Assembly (NCBI RefSeq): GCF_002196515.1
Contig: NZ_CP018835.1
Coordinates: forward strand, 3,162,001 to 3,226,000
Direction: 5' to 3'
DNA length: 64,000 nt
Origin: Vibrio gazogenes
Lineage (GTDB): Bacteria > Pseudomonadota > Gammaproteobacteria > Enterobacterales > Vibrionaceae
Numbering within the stretch: the first letter of the stretch is position 1; every line of letters begins with the position of its first letter. Both the position numbers and the translations under genes were made by a program. Below are positions 46,498 through 55,744 of the stretch, one piece after another. The notes under the pieces were generated by a model, which saw only the letters and a list, made by a program, of their open reading frames with translations, did no database searches and had not been told where the DNA came from.

Positions 46498-48453
46498 TTA
46501 AATTTTGAAGCGGGTAACCAGTTGATTCAGTTGTTCCGCCAGTCGTGCAATTTCCCCACTGGATTGACGGGTTTCATCTGAGGCAACTGCATTTTCTTCA
46601 GCGATTTGACGCACATTGACGATGTTTTCGTTGATACTTTCAGCAACGGTGCTCTGTTGCTCAGAAGCGCTGGCAATTTGCATGTTCATGTCATTGATGA
46701 CGCCAATGGCATGAATAATGGTTTGTAACGTTTCATTGGTTTCATCGGCCTGTTCAACACATGACATCGCTTGTTTTTTCCCTTGATCCATGGCGTTGAC
46801 GGTGCTCTGTGTCCCTTGTTGGAGCTGTTCAATAATGTTCTGGATCTCTTGGGTAGAATCCTGCGTTCTGGATGCCAGCGAGCGAACTTCGTCGGCAACG
46901 ACTGCGAATCCCCGGCCTTGTTCTCCGGCTCGGGCTGCTTCTATTGCTGCGTTCAGCGCAAGAAGGTTGGTTTGTTCGGCAATCCCTCTGATGACGTCCA
47001 GAATGGTACTGATATTGTGGACTTCTTGCTCTACTTCGCTGAGTTTTTCCGAAGACTGGGTAACACTTTCCGAGAGCGAATGGATAGCCGCGATAGTTCG
47101 CTTCACAACACCTGCGCCTGATTCAGCCTCCTGATTGGCTTGATCTGCCGCACTGGCTGCCTGAGATGCGCTGTTGGCAACATCATGAACGGTCACGGTC
47201 ATCTCATTCATGGCAGTTGCAACCATTTCCGTTTCTGATTCTTGCCTGATAATACTCTGACTGCTTTGTTCGGTGACGGTTGCCAGCTCAGTGGATGCCG
47301 AGGCAAGTTCGGTACTGGCACCTGAAATAGTGGTAATCATCTGTTTCAGGTTGACCGCCGTATTTTGAATGGCAGCAAGTAGTAACCCGGTTTCGTCTTT
47401 ACTGGTTTTGCCGACATCAACGGTTAGATCACCTTCTGCCAGTTGGTTGGCTGCTTGCACGGCTTTATGAACCGGTTTGGTAATAACAAGAGTCAGTAAG
47501 TAGGAGGCGGCAATCCCTAACAAAATGGCCAGCACGGACAGAAGTATAGTGATTTCGATACTTCTGTTGGTACTGTCTTTTAACTGGGGACCAAGCGTAT
47601 CCTGCTCTTGCATCACTAACTGTGTGACTTTCTCAACATCAGTCGCAATCTGAGGACCGAGTTCATCCAGTGTGTTGGTAATCATCCGATTGGTTTGTGA
47701 GATCAGATTGTTGATATCACGCATATCTTTCAGATAGTCTTGATGTGCTTTCAGGAACGTGTTGAGTCGTGTTTGCTGCGATGTTCCTTGCAGATCTTGC
47801 TTCAGGGTCGACAGTTCATCCTGTAGTCCTTGATCCATATTGGTGATCGCGGTGGCGAAATCTTTCTCTTCACTGCTCTGAAGATATTTGACGACGAACA
47901 GACGTCCAACGAGCATTGCTCGCTGCGCTTGACTCGCATTATAGGTGAGTGCAGCATTGCCTTCTTGATAGGCTGAGTTGATGATTTGGGCAATAGACTC
48001 GCGCATTGTTTGACCATAGGTACCGAGTTGTTCTTCAAGTCCATTACGTTGTCTGACTAATTCAACAACTTGATTAAAGGTCGTATTGTAAGTGTTAATG
48101 GACTGACCCACTTGATCAATCAGGTCTTTTCTTTCCGGTGAGTGAACAGACTGTTTTGCCTCATTCAAAAAATCTTTCATCTTGGCAAGATATTTTTGAT
48201 AGCTTGTGATGTCGTCAGTGTTTCTGGTGATCAGAAAATCTTTGACATTCATGCGAACCATCAGCATGTTCGTTTGTAATCGGCTTGAAAGGTTTGTCTC
48301 CCTGGCTAAGTTTCTGTATTTATTGATCCCGTCACTCACTGATTGTAATGCGAAGATACTCGCCCCTAAAACAATCGATAGTAAAATCAGTACGACAGCG
48401 AACCCTGAGCCAATTTTCAAACCTAGCCTTAAATCCCTAAACATATTTTTCAC
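46498..48453 (-). CDS. Methyl-accepting chemotaxis protein, HBM-type sensor
   Basis: A 651-residue transmembrane chemoreceptor. Membrane segments lie at about 14-36 and 301-324; between them is a ~260-residue, almost wholly helical periplasmic domain of the helical-bimodular (HBM) type known from McpS, which binds TCA intermediates or similar acids. HAMP is at about 325-378, and the cytoplasmic hairpin tip at about 510-550 is the canonical sequence. There is no C-terminal NWETF-type pentapeptide. The start has GGTGA at good spacing. It diverges from a periplasmic amino-acid-type binding protein gene, which could supply a ligand though nothing proves it. Confidence 0.93.
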   Translation of the reverse strand: MKNMFRDLRLGLKIGSGFAVVLILLSIVLGASIFALQSVSDGINKYRNLARETNLSSRLQTNMLMVRMNVKDFLITRNTDDITSYQKYLAKMKDFLNEAKQSVHSPERKDLIDQVGQSINTYNTTFNQVVELVRQRNGLEEQLGTYGQTMRESIAQIINSAYQEGNAALTYNASQAQRAMLVGRLFVVKYLQSSEEKDFATAITNMDQGLQDELSTLKQDLQGTSQQTRLNTFLKAHQDYLKDMRDINNLISQTNRMITNTLDELGPQIATDVEKVTQLVMQEQDTLGPQLKDSTNRSIEITILLSVLAILLGIAASYLLTLVITKPVHKAVQAANQLAEGDLTVDVGKTSKDETGLLLAAIQNTAVNLKQMITTISGASTELASASTELATVTEQSSQSIIRQESETEMVATAMNEMTVTVHDVANSASQAASAADQANQEAESGAGVVKRTIAAIHSLSESVTQSSEKLSEVEQEVHNISTILDVIRGIAEQTNLLALNAAIEAARAGEQGRGFAVVADEVRSLASRTQDSTQEIQNIIEQLQQGTQSTVNAMDQGKKQAMSCVEQADETNETLQTIIHAIGVINDMNMQIASASEQQSTVAESINENIVNVRQIAEENAVASDETRQSSGEIARLAEQLNQLVTRFKI

Positions 48454-48818
48454 CTATTCATCTGTTTTGATAATTATTTTTGACGTTATTTTGGCAATGA
48501 AATACGTGCCAGAGAGCGACAAAATGCAGTGCTCATGATATCAGAGTAGTACACAAATTATAGACTATTGGTAACTCGTCAGAGTAGTGAAATGAGTTGG
48601 ACTGAAAATTTGGAAAAGAGCGGCCATGCGTATCGAGGCGGCAATATTTGAGCATAAGATATAATGATAATAGATTGAAATTGTGACGTTTTTCGCTGAT
48701 GATGCGAGGCTCATCATATCTATGACATGACGACAAGAATAGCCTGATGGTATGATGTTTACTATTGATTTAAAGAATAATATCACTTCAAACACAACAA
48801 GTTACGGAATGATTCATC
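48454..48818. other. Divergent intergenic region between chemoreceptor and binding-protein genes
   Basis: A 365-bp AT-rich gap that must hold two promoters. A 10-bp direct repeat TCAGAGTAGT occurs at 48541-48550 and 48579-48588 (38 bp apart, nearly four helical turns), a possible regulator site. A small TGATGA/TCATCA dyad lies near 48698-48716. TATAAT at 48660-48665 lacks a proper -35. No gene is evident. Confidence 0.45.
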
Positions 48819-49640
48819 ATGACAATTCATCGAGTGAAAAAAGGTATGCGTCGGTTATTGACCGGTTTGGTCATTGGTACAGCTGCTTTCTCTGCTACGA
48901 CGGTATTCGCAACCACCTCCACGATTGAGGGTATTTTAAAATCAGGTGAGTTGAAATTTTGTTTTGAAGCTGGGTATGTACCATTTGAGATGACCAGTAA
49001 AGATGGGCGGTTTATCGGGTTTGATATTGATATTGCGAAGCATATGGCCCATTCGATCAATGTTAAATTTGTGCCGGTTAATACTGCATGGGATGGGATT
49101 ATTCCGGCATTACAGACTGGCAAGTGTGATTTTATCGGAGGGATGACGGTGACGCCGAAACGCAATCTGAAAGTGTCCTTTGCCGATGCTTATATGCAGA
49201 TTGGACAGACGGTTTTACTGTCACCGAAGCTGGCAGGAAAGATTCACAGTTATCGTGATTTGAATGACGCCAAATATACCGTCACAACCCAGATGGGAAC
49301 AACCGGTGCTCAGGCTGCGAAGAAGTATTTGTCAAAAGCAAACGTTGATCTTTATGACACCTCAGCCGATGCAGTGTTGCAGGTTGCTAATGGCCGGGCC
49401 GATGCTTTTGTCTACGATTTACCTTATAACGCAATGTATGCTGCACAGCATCCCAAACAGGTCGTTCATCTTGATGATGCATTCACTTTCGAACCTCTGG
49501 GCTGGGCAGTGCGTCAGGGTGACGCTGAATTTGTTAACTTCCTGAATAATTATTTAAAACAGATCCGGGGTGACGGGACTTATGAGCGGATTTACGCCAA
49601 ATGGTTTCAATCTGACAGATGGATGAAAAGCATCCAGTGA
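48819..49640 (+). CDS. Amino-acid-type periplasmic binding protein (solute-binding family 3)
   Basis: A 273-residue periplasmic protein. Its Sec signal peptide (about 1-31, ending Val-Phe-Ala) precedes the family-3 start 'GILKSGELKFCFEAGYVPFEM'. Then come 'GRFIGFDIDIAKHMAH', 'AWDGIIPALQTGKCDFI', and the ligand-binding Arg in 'TVTPKRNLKVSF'. 'TTQMGTTGAQAAKKYL' is also typical. These features suggest a polar amino acid or related ligand. No permease or ATPase gene is adjacent, so it may feed a transporter encoded elsewhere or act with the neighbouring chemoreceptor. A second in-frame ATG at 48846 is a possible start. It ends at a terminator. Confidence 0.9.
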   Translation: MTIHRVKKGMRRLLTGLVIGTAAFSATTVFATTSTIEGILKSGELKFCFEAGYVPFEMTSKDGRFIGFDIDIAKHMAHSINVKFVPVNTAWDGIIPALQTGKCDFIGGMTVTPKRNLKVSFADAYMQIGQTVLLSPKLAGKIHSYRDLNDAKYTVTTQMGTTGAQAAKKYLSKANVDLYDTSADAVLQVANGRADAFVYDLPYNAMYAAQHPKQVVHLDDAFTFEPLGWAVRQGDAEFVNFLNNYLKQIRGDGTYERIYAKWFQSDRWMKSIQ

Positions 49641-49666
49641 TTGAATGCTGTCAGTAAATACTTGAT

Positions 49667-49697
49667 AAAAACACCGATTACTTCGGTGTTTTTTTAT
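49667..49697 (+). terminator. Intrinsic terminator of the binding-protein gene
   Basis: AACACCGA pairs with TCGGTGTT around a TTACT loop, followed by TTTTTT at about 49690-49695. Confidence 0.88.
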
Positions 49698-49745
49698 CCA
49701 TCAATTTTGCTGTTAGTCAGTTGTGCTGCGAATCAGTATCTTGAA

Positions 49746-50822
49746 TCAGCAGTTGGCTTTTTCATGTTCAAGTAGCCAGCGTTTGCGTTCCAGCCCTCCG
49801 GCATAACCGACCAGTTTGCCATTCTTGCCAATGACGCGATGGCACGGAATGATAATGGCAATGCGGTTATGCCCGTTGGCTGAAGCAACTGCTCGGACTG
49901 CGGTGGGTTTATGAATCGCTTCCGCTTGCTGTTGGTAAGACGCTGTCGAACCATATTCTATCTGCTGTAGAGCTTGCCACACCTGTTTCTGGAATGGGGT
50001 TCCCGGTGAGTGAATGCTCACGTTAAATTGTTTGCGTGTCCCGGCAAAATACTCGGTCATCTCTTGTTTAGCCTGACGAATATGCTCATTTTCGCCATTG
50101 ATGATGGTGGCTTTCAGCAAGCGCTGTAAATCCCGGAATTCGGTTTCCAGCATGAGCCGTTCGACAAACTCCAGTAAACAGATGCCTTCATCGGTTGCAC
50201 AGACGAACATCGGGCCTAATGGTGTGGTAAAGCGGTTGATCAAGATGACTTGACTGTTGGCACTTTGGTTTGGTGATTTTCCCATAACTTTCTTAAACGT
50301 ATATCCGAATCCACTCAAGGATTCATATCCCATGTCGTAGGCTGTGTCCATGAGTTTCTTTCCTTCTTTGAGCTCGACCAGCGCATTATTGATGCGATAC
50401 ATTCGCTGGAAGGTGTGAAAAGTGATGCCATAGTATTTTTTAAACCAGCGGCGCACCATTTCCGGTTGTATCTGGTGTTGTCGCAGACAACTGTCAGAGA
50501 TTTTTTCTTTCGGGTGTTGGCGAACCAATGCTATAGCCTGAGCAACGGGTGAGGGTGCTTCACTGGCATTTTCTGTCGGTTTACAAATTTTGCAGGGACG
50601 AAAACCCGCATCCAGTGCCGCTTTTAATGTGGGATAAAAATCAACGTTTTCTTTTTTCGGTTTTCTGGCTCGGCATGTGGCAATGCAGAAGATGGATGTG
50701 GTTTTGACACCGGCATAAAAAGTCCCGACATAACTCGGATCTTTTTCCACCAGCGCTTGATAATAACGATTGATCTGTTGCGGATTGGTAATCGGTTGTC
50801 CAGCTTTCTGCATGGGAAACAT
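49746..50822 (-). CDS. ada: Ada-type methylphosphotriester/O6-methylguanine repair protein and activator
   Basis: A 358-residue three-part protein. The N-Ada domain has the four zinc cysteines at 46, 50, 77 and 80, with exactly the spacing of E. coli Ada (38, 42, 69, 72), so it can take methyl groups from phosphotriesters and become an activator. An AraC-type helix-turn-helix lies at about 100-185. The C-terminal methyltransferase domain has the acceptor Cys327 in 'IIPCHRVIG'. Full-length Ada of E. coli has 354 residues. The start at 50822 is chosen for length; a longer frame reaches 50891 with no ribosome-binding site. It follows alkB, its functional partner, on the same strand. Confidence 0.94.
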   Translation of the reverse strand: MFPMQKAGQPITNPQQINRYYQALVEKDPSYVGTFYAGVKTTSIFCIATCRARKPKKENVDFYPTLKAALDAGFRPCKICKPTENASEAPSPVAQAIALVRQHPKEKISDSCLRQHQIQPEMVRRWFKKYYGITFHTFQRMYRINNALVELKEGKKLMDTAYDMGYESLSGFGYTFKKVMGKSPNQSANSQVILINRFTTPLGPMFVCATDEGICLLEFVERLMLETEFRDLQRLLKATIINGENEHIRQAKQEMTEYFAGTRKQFNVSIHSPGTPFQKQVWQALQQIEYGSTASYQQQAEAIHKPTAVRAVASANGHNRIAIIIPCHRVIGKNGKLVGYAGGLERKRWLLEHEKANC

Positions 50823-50949
50823 TCTTCTGTCGTACTGAATGACCATACGATACATGCAGAAAAAGTTGGGTGACAACCAATAAATTGACAACTATTTTTT
50901 CGCCGGCTTCTGGTTGTTGACCGTTTCTGTCCCGTCTTTGCATCGCTGT

Positions 50950-51534
50950 CTATAAGATCTGACGAAACGTCAGACTAATCCGCTGCCCGGTAACCTTTTT
51001 ACTTTTGTTGATTCCATGTCGCCAGTAGTGCTGAATTGGCCCTTCCATGACCAGCAGTGAACCATCTGTGGGCGTGATGGTGAACCGGTCTTCACCGTTC
51101 CGGTGTCTGAATTGTAAGGGTCTGGCTGTGCCGAAGGTAAGCATTGCGACAACGGGGTTCTTGCCTAATTCGGGTTCATTATCAGCGTGCATCCCCATAT
51201 TGTGTTGTCCGTGTTGATACCAGTTCCCCAGCACGGAGTTAAATGAATGCTCTGAAGCCGCTTCTACAATGGTTTTGAGTTGGTTGAGTAACGGTGGCCA
51301 TGGGGTTGGCGGTAAGCGAACTTGAGAATACGTATAGGCTTTATCACCGTACCAACACTGAAGTCTGGGCGTTTGGTAATGGCGACCAAATAAGTAGACA
51401 TCGCCCTGATACCAGTTCAGTGAACTTTTTAGTGTGTGTGACAGTGCATCCGTCTCTGTGAGGAACCGATCAATATAGCGCAGTCTGCCATCCTGCAACG
51501 CAATGATTTCAGGATTCTGGTTGGAAACGATCAT
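50950..51534 (-). CDS. alkB: AlkB-type 2-oxoglutarate/Fe(II) dioxygenase
   Basis: A 194-residue dioxygenase of the AlkB/ALKBH2-3 group, which oxidatively removes 1-methyladenine and 3-methylcytosine from DNA. The Fe(II) ligands His-x-Asp in 'GMHADNEPELG' and the distal His in 'GPIQHYWRHGI' are present, as is the 2-oxoglutarate-binding Arg in 'RISLTFR'. The sequence 'YQTPRLQCWYGDKAYTYS' is like animal ALKBH2/3 more than E. coli AlkB. Start codons at 51534 and 51549 both overlap the end of the upstream esterase gene; neither can be chosen firmly. Adjacent to ada, it forms a typical alkylation-repair pair. Confidence 0.9.
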   Translation of the reverse strand: MIVSNQNPEIIALQDGRLRYIDRFLTETDALSHTLKSSLNWYQGDVYLFGRHYQTPRLQCWYGDKAYTYSQVRLPPTPWPPLLNQLKTIVEAASEHSFNSVLGNWYQHGQHNMGMHADNEPELGKNPVVAMLTFGTARPLQFRHRNGEDRFTITPTDGSLLVMEGPIQHYWRHGINKSKKVTGQRISLTFRQIL

Positions 51535-52141
51535 GGCGGATAAATTCATTGATTTGTGAGGCAAGTGTTTGTGAATACAGCATCGTTGTATGTGCATAAC
51601 CAATTTCAAGATGATCGGTCATACCAGCGATTTTGGTTTCTTCCACAGTAATCGTGCCATCCGATGCTGTGTCATTGCCGAATAGCATTGGCCGAATCCC
51701 AAAAGCTAGGTTGCCAGCGATGCTGCCGAGTTTCTGGGGAAAGCGCCATTCGTCTTGGTGTTGCTGCAACCCATGATGGGGGGCATTACCGAGGATCATA
51801 CCGAATCCCATCGCCTGAATCTTGTTAATAATCGAAGCGCCCTGAAGGGGAGAACCAAGTGTCACGACATGAGAAATTTGAGTCGGGGGTGGTTGACGGG
51901 AGGCAAGATAGTTTTTGATCATCAACCCCCCGAGGCTATGGCCGACCAGAATATTGGTCTGGGCTTCATCGAGTGCTGCATCGATGTGACTAAATAGCTT
52001 TTCATCATCGATAGCAACGGTATTGTAGCTGAGAACTTCCGTGGTATAACCGAGCTGATTTAATTGTTGTCGCAGCGGTTGCAGCGCGATGCCATGCATA
52101 TACAGGCCATGGAGGAGGATGATTTTCATAGAGTCTTTCAT
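51509..52141 (-). CDS. Esterase/lipase-type alpha/beta hydrolase
   Basis: A 210-residue alpha/beta hydrolase starting 'IILLHGLYMHGIALQPL' with the nucleophile elbow 'VGHSLGGLMIKNYL' and a late His in 'EIGYAHTTMLYS'. The small size and PGAP1-like arrangement suggest an esterase; substrate unknown. The start at 52141 has AGGAAA at good spacing. Its 3' end overlaps the start of alkB by 26 bp or more, so esterase, alkB and ada are probably one transcript; why a hydrolase belongs to a repair operon is unclear. Confidence 0.85.
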   Translation of the reverse strand: MKDSMKIILLHGLYMHGIALQPLRQQLNQLGYTTEVLSYNTVAIDDEKLFSHIDAALDEAQTNILVGHSLGGLMIKNYLASRQPPPTQISHVVTLGSPLQGASIINKIQAMGFGMILGNAPHHGLQQHQDEWRFPQKLGSIAGNLAFGIRPMLFGNDTASDGTITVEETKIAGMTDHLEIGYAHTTMLYSQTLASQINEFIRHDRFQPES

Positions 52142-52281
52142 GTCAGATTTCCTAAAGACTGAACTGCATCGTATGGAACAATCGGATGATATGCAATGTT
52201 GATTTCAATGGTGTTGAATATCATACCCAGTCGTTCTGAATTGTATCAGTTCCTGTTGCATTCAATCGTTAGTATAACGTG

Positions 52282-53493
52282 TTATGCATCTGCCATGATG
52301 TGTTGAAGCAGGTTATTTTCGTGGAGTGCCCGCTTCATTAATGCATAGCCCCCAATCGTGTCCTGTTGTTGAAAACGGGCTTGTTCAAGGCGTAAATCCC
52401 CGGCAAAGCTGGGAAGAGTCTGTCGCTGAATTTGTTCCAACAGTAGGGGAAATAGTATCGGGGCGGTCTGAATCATCTCTCCGGCAAACAGAATTTTTTC
52501 CGGATTGAATACATTCACCAGCATCCCCAACACGCGACCGAGATATTGGGCGGCTTGCTCGATAATATGTGTTGCGACGCCATCGCCCTGAATCGCGGCG
52601 TGGCAGAGGCGTTCGATGGTGAGATTGTCCGCAGTCAAGACACTTTGATGACCGCGTTGTAGTAGCGTTTGTGTTTGCTTGAGCAGCGCTTGATTCGAAA
52701 CGACCGTCTCAAGACAACCAAAGCTGCCACAGTGGCAGCGTTGTCCGAATGGATCGATCTGAATATGCCCAATCTCGCCAATCGGGCGGTGTTTGCCCAA
52801 AAGTAATTGCCCGTCGGTGATAATCCCGGCACCGACGCCATGATGAATACTGATCAGGATGAAGTCATGGCAGTGTTTCGCTTTTCCCAGATAGTATTCC
52901 GAGAGTGCCCGGGCTCGAATGTCATTACCGATATAGATGGGTAATGCCAGATCTTCAAGTGCTGAGGATAACTTAAGGCCGGCAATTTTATGGTTGGGAG
53001 AATAATGGATCATCCCTGAGGTTGGATCGACCAAACCCGCCATGGTCACTGCAATGGCAATCAGACGATATGTCGCATACCGAGTTTGGATTTGACAGAT
53101 CTCATGGCGGAGCGTGTCAACGATACCTTGTGTATCGTGAGACTCAATCGGTGTTTGCTGAACATGATGAACCTGACCGGATAAGTCCATCAGACTTGCC
53201 TGAATCATATCCCGGCCCAACCGACAGGATATAAAGTAGAAATCTCGCTGATTGGTGGTCAGCGAGATTGCCGGACGCCCACCGGTTGAAGCTTGTTGTT
53301 CAACCTCAGTAATAAGATTGTGGGACAGTAGCTGACGCGTGATATTGGTGACACTGGCAGGCGCCAGTGCACTCTGTTGAGCAATTCGGACGCGGGAAAT
53401 CGGCCCTTCTTGGTCGATCAGCTGATAGACCAGTGCCGCATTGACCTGTTTGAGTTGCTCGTGATTTGTCACTTGTCTGCTACGTTTGACCAT
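52282..53493 (-). CDS. nagC: NagC-type ROK-family transcriptional repressor
   Basis: A 403-residue repressor of amino-sugar genes. A winged helix-turn-helix is at about 12-75 ('SRVRIAQQSALAPASVTNI') and a ROK sugar-kinase-like domain follows, with the zinc motif 'CHCGSFGCLETV'. In E. coli NagC, GlcNAc-6-phosphate releases it from DNA. Its ATG lies directly after the nagA stop with no spacing, making it the third gene of nagB-nagA-nagC, as in E. coli (nagBACD). No nagD follows here. Confidence 0.94.
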   Translation of the reverse strand: MVKRSRQVTNHEQLKQVNAALVYQLIDQEGPISRVRIAQQSALAPASVTNITRQLLSHNLITEVEQQASTGGRPAISLTTNQRDFYFISCRLGRDMIQASLMDLSGQVHHVQQTPIESHDTQGIVDTLRHEICQIQTRYATYRLIAIAVTMAGLVDPTSGMIHYSPNHKIAGLKLSSALEDLALPIYIGNDIRARALSEYYLGKAKHCHDFILISIHHGVGAGIITDGQLLLGKHRPIGEIGHIQIDPFGQRCHCGSFGCLETVVSNQALLKQTQTLLQRGHQSVLTADNLTIERLCHAAIQGDGVATHIIEQAAQYLGRVLGMLVNVFNPEKILFAGEMIQTAPILFPLLLEQIQRQTLPSFAGDLRLEQARFQQQDTIGGYALMKRALHENNLLQHIMADA

Positions 53494-54645
53494 TTAGGGC
53501 ATGTCCTTTGTCCACTCGCCATTGACCAGCGTATTGATGACCTGATAAGCGGGATCAAGAATGGTCAGGTTGGCAATCATGCCGGGACGAATCGCACCAA
53601 GCAGGTGATCCATTTTGATCGCTCGGGCCGGGTAGAGCGTTGCCATTCGGAACGCTTCTTCCTGTGGAATTTCGGCCTGTTCAATCAGTAGACGAACCCC
53701 TTCATTCATCGTGAGTGCTGAGCCACCCAGTGTGCCATCCTGATCGACACACTGGCCATCACGGATAAACACAGGGGTGCCACAAAAATCAAACTCTGTC
53801 ATCCCTGTCGGCGGCGTTGCAGCGGCGGTTGCATCCGTTACCAGACAAAGCCGCTCACCCATGACTTTCTTGGCGGTGCGGATGTTTGCCCAATGGACAT
53901 GGTAACCATCAGCGATAATACCGGCATACACATCATTGCGATCAAAGACGGCACCGACGACACCGGGAGAACGGCCGTTCTCCATTGAGGTCATGGCATT
54001 ATACAGATGCGTTGCAAAACTCGCGCCCTGTTCAAACGCTTGACTGGCTTGATCATAGGTTGCTGCCGTATGACCAACACTGACGACAATTCCTGCTTTG
54101 TGCAGTTGTCTCAGGTGTTCGCTGTGATTCATCTCTGGTGCGAGTGTGACTTTTTTTAGCCATGGCGCTTGCTCAGCCAACCAGTTGATCATGTCATTGT
54201 CGGGCTGGCGCAGTTGCTGGAGCGGATGAATGCCTTTACGCACAGGGTTCGTGTAAGGCCCTTCAAGATGCATCCCCAACACCTGGTGTTGATATTGGGT
54301 CATATACTGGCGTGTTGTCTCAACGGCTTGACGAATCACATTGTCACTGTCACTGATTAAAGTCGGCAGAAAGCTGGTTGTACCGGTCTTCAGATTGGTG
54401 AGATGCATGTGTTCGAGCGTTTCCACCGTCGGGGCGCTATTGAACATGACGCCACCGCAGCCGTTCAACTGCAAATCGATAAAACCGGGAGACAAGATAT
54501 GGCCATGCAAATCGAAACGAGGGATATCTTCAGACAGTTCTGACATCGGGACTAAAGCGTGAATTTTCCCTTTGCTGATAACAACCGCCGTATCCAGTAA
54601 CTTTTCATCGCCTGTCAGAATCTCACCGTGACATAGTGCGAACAT
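53494..54645 (-). CDS. nagA: N-acetylglucosamine-6-phosphate deacetylase
   Basis: A 383-residue amidohydrolase turning GlcNAc-6-P into glucosamine-6-P and acetate. The motifs 'PGFIDLQLNGCGG', 'GMHLEGPYTNPVRKGIH' (metal-binding Glu), 'VSVGHTAATYDQA' and 'THLYNAMTSM' (metal-binding His residues) and the catalytic Asp in 'LVTDATAAA' are intact. E. coli NagA has 382 residues. Its ATG abuts the nagB stop codon and its own stop abuts nagC, so three genes are packed with no spacing. Confidence 0.97.
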   Translation of the reverse strand: MFALCHGEILTGDEKLLDTAVVISKGKIHALVPMSELSEDIPRFDLHGHILSPGFIDLQLNGCGGVMFNSAPTVETLEHMHLTNLKTGTTSFLPTLISDSDNVIRQAVETTRQYMTQYQHQVLGMHLEGPYTNPVRKGIHPLQQLRQPDNDMINWLAEQAPWLKKVTLAPEMNHSEHLRQLHKAGIVVSVGHTAATYDQASQAFEQGASFATHLYNAMTSMENGRSPGVVGAVFDRNDVYAGIIADGYHVHWANIRTAKKVMGERLCLVTDATAAATPPTGMTEFDFCGTPVFIRDGQCVDQDGTLGGSALTMNEGVRLLIEQAEIPQEEAFRMATLYPARAIKMDHLLGAIRPGMIANLTILDPAYQVINTLVNGEWTKDMP

Positions 54646-55455
54646 TTACTTTTTTCCTCCAAATTGCTCAATCTCAGCCGCTTCAAGTTGCTGAAAATAA
54701 CGTAATGTTTTGACTTTCAGCTCCATCGCAGCTGGCTCATCACAGATCAGAATACTCCGGGGATGCATCTGCAAAGCAGAGATGGTCCACAAATGATTGA
54801 CTGCGCCTTCGACACCAGCCTGTACGGCCAATGCTTTGTTCGGGCCTGTGGCAAGAATCAAAACTTCTTTGGCATCCAATAATGTGCCGACTCCGACGGT
54901 AAGCGCCATCTTCGGTACCTGATTGATATCGTTTTCGAAGAAACGGGCATTATCAATGAGCGTTTCTTGAGTCAGGGTCTTGATTCGGGTTCTGGATGCC
55001 AGAGACGAGGCAGGCTCATTAAATGCAATATGTCCGTCACTCCCAACACCGCCAAAGAAGAGATGAATACCGCCGAACTGCTTAATCGTCGCTTCATAGG
55101 CCTGACATTCTGCCTCTAAATCAGGTGCCATGCCATTTAAAATGTGAATATTTTTCTTTTGGATATCCACATGATTGAAAAAGTTTTCAAACATAAAGTA
55201 ATGATAACTTTGAGGATGTTCTGGCGAAAGTCCGACATATTCATCCATATTGAAAGTCACGACATGTTCAAAACTGACGTCACCCGCCTGATACAGCTGG
55301 ATCAGAGCGTGATAGGTTGTGAGTGGCGTACTGCCGGTGGGCAAGCCTAACACAAAAGGCCGCTCAGCGGTTGGTTGAAACGCTTTGATTTTTTCAGCGA
55401 TGTAGTGTGCGGTCCATTGACCAACTTGTTGCTTATCTTTTAAAGGTAATAAACG
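54646..55455 (-). CDS. nagB: Glucosamine-6-phosphate deaminase
   Basis: A 269-residue enzyme converting glucosamine-6-P to fructose-6-P and ammonia, the entry to glycolysis. '[16 protein letters not shown]', '[21 protein letters not shown]' (catalytic Asp) and '[18 protein letters not shown]' (catalytic His) are the family signatures. The ATG at 55455 matches the E. coli start (MRL); an in-frame ATG 15 bp further upstream is not used. It is the first gene of nagBAC and diverges from nagE across a shared control region. Confidence 0.97.
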   Translation of the reverse strand, partial: RLLPLKDKQQVGQWTAHYIAEKIKAFQPTAERPFVLGLPTGSTPLTTYHALIQLYQAGDVSFEHVVTFNMDEYVGLSPEHPQSYHYFMFENFFNHVDIQKKNIHILNGMAPDLEAECQAYEATIKQFGGIHLFFGGVGSDGHIAFNEPASSLASRTRIKTLTQETLIDNARFFENDINQVPKMALTVGVGTLLDAKEVLILATGPNKALAVQAGVEGAVNHLWTISALQMHPRSILICDEPAAMELKVKTLRYFQQLEAAEIEQFGGKK

Positions 55456-55491
55456 CATTTTTCTCTCCATGCATCATACTGACACTTTGAT

Positions 55492-55503
55492 TCACTATAG
55501 TGA
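55492..55503. promoter_or_regulatory. Perfect 12-bp palindrome TCACTATAGTGA upstream of nagB
   Basis: The palindrome lies 37 bp upstream of the nagB start, where an operator could block transcription. It may be one NagC or other repressor site. It does not match the E. coli NagC consensus closely, so the identity is open. Confidence 0.35.
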
Positions 55504-55589
55504 TGGTGTGTTCGCTGGTTCATTACATCGGTCCTGACCGTGCACAACCTCGGGAAATCACCATCTGAGATGATCAAAGTAAAGTGAAC

Positions 55590-55611
55590 TTAATTCATAT
55601 ATTGAATAAAC
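55590..55611. promoter_or_regulatory. Candidate NagC box in the nagB-nagE control region
   Basis: TTAATTCATATATTGAATAA is a near-perfect dyad (ATTCA and TGAAT around TATAT) with AT-rich flanks, the general shape of NagC operators. It lies about midway between the divergent nagB and nagE genes. With the palindrome at 55492-55503 it could allow looping by NagC as in E. coli. Confidence 0.45.
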
Positions 55612-55663
55612 TTTTCTGTTTGTGCAAATAAAATGTCGTATTGCTTTACAAAATTATCAATTA

Positions 55664-55680
55664 TGTGACATATATATTAG
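55664..55680 (+). promoter_or_regulatory. Possible CRP half-site upstream of nagE
   Basis: TGTGA in ATTATGTGACATATATATTA matches the left half of a CRP site; the right half is poor. It lies about 75 bp upstream of nagE, a place where CRP activation is expected for a PTS gene. Confidence 0.25.
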
Positions 55681-55744
55681 GTCTTAGTTTACTGGATGAA
55701 TTAAGATGTGTGTGTAATGTACGAATCATGTGATGGAGGGTGCA

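Noticed and set aside
50641..50943. Open frame overlapping the ada start in another frame
   Set aside because: Shadow of ada: the ada domain cysteines and length account for the region.
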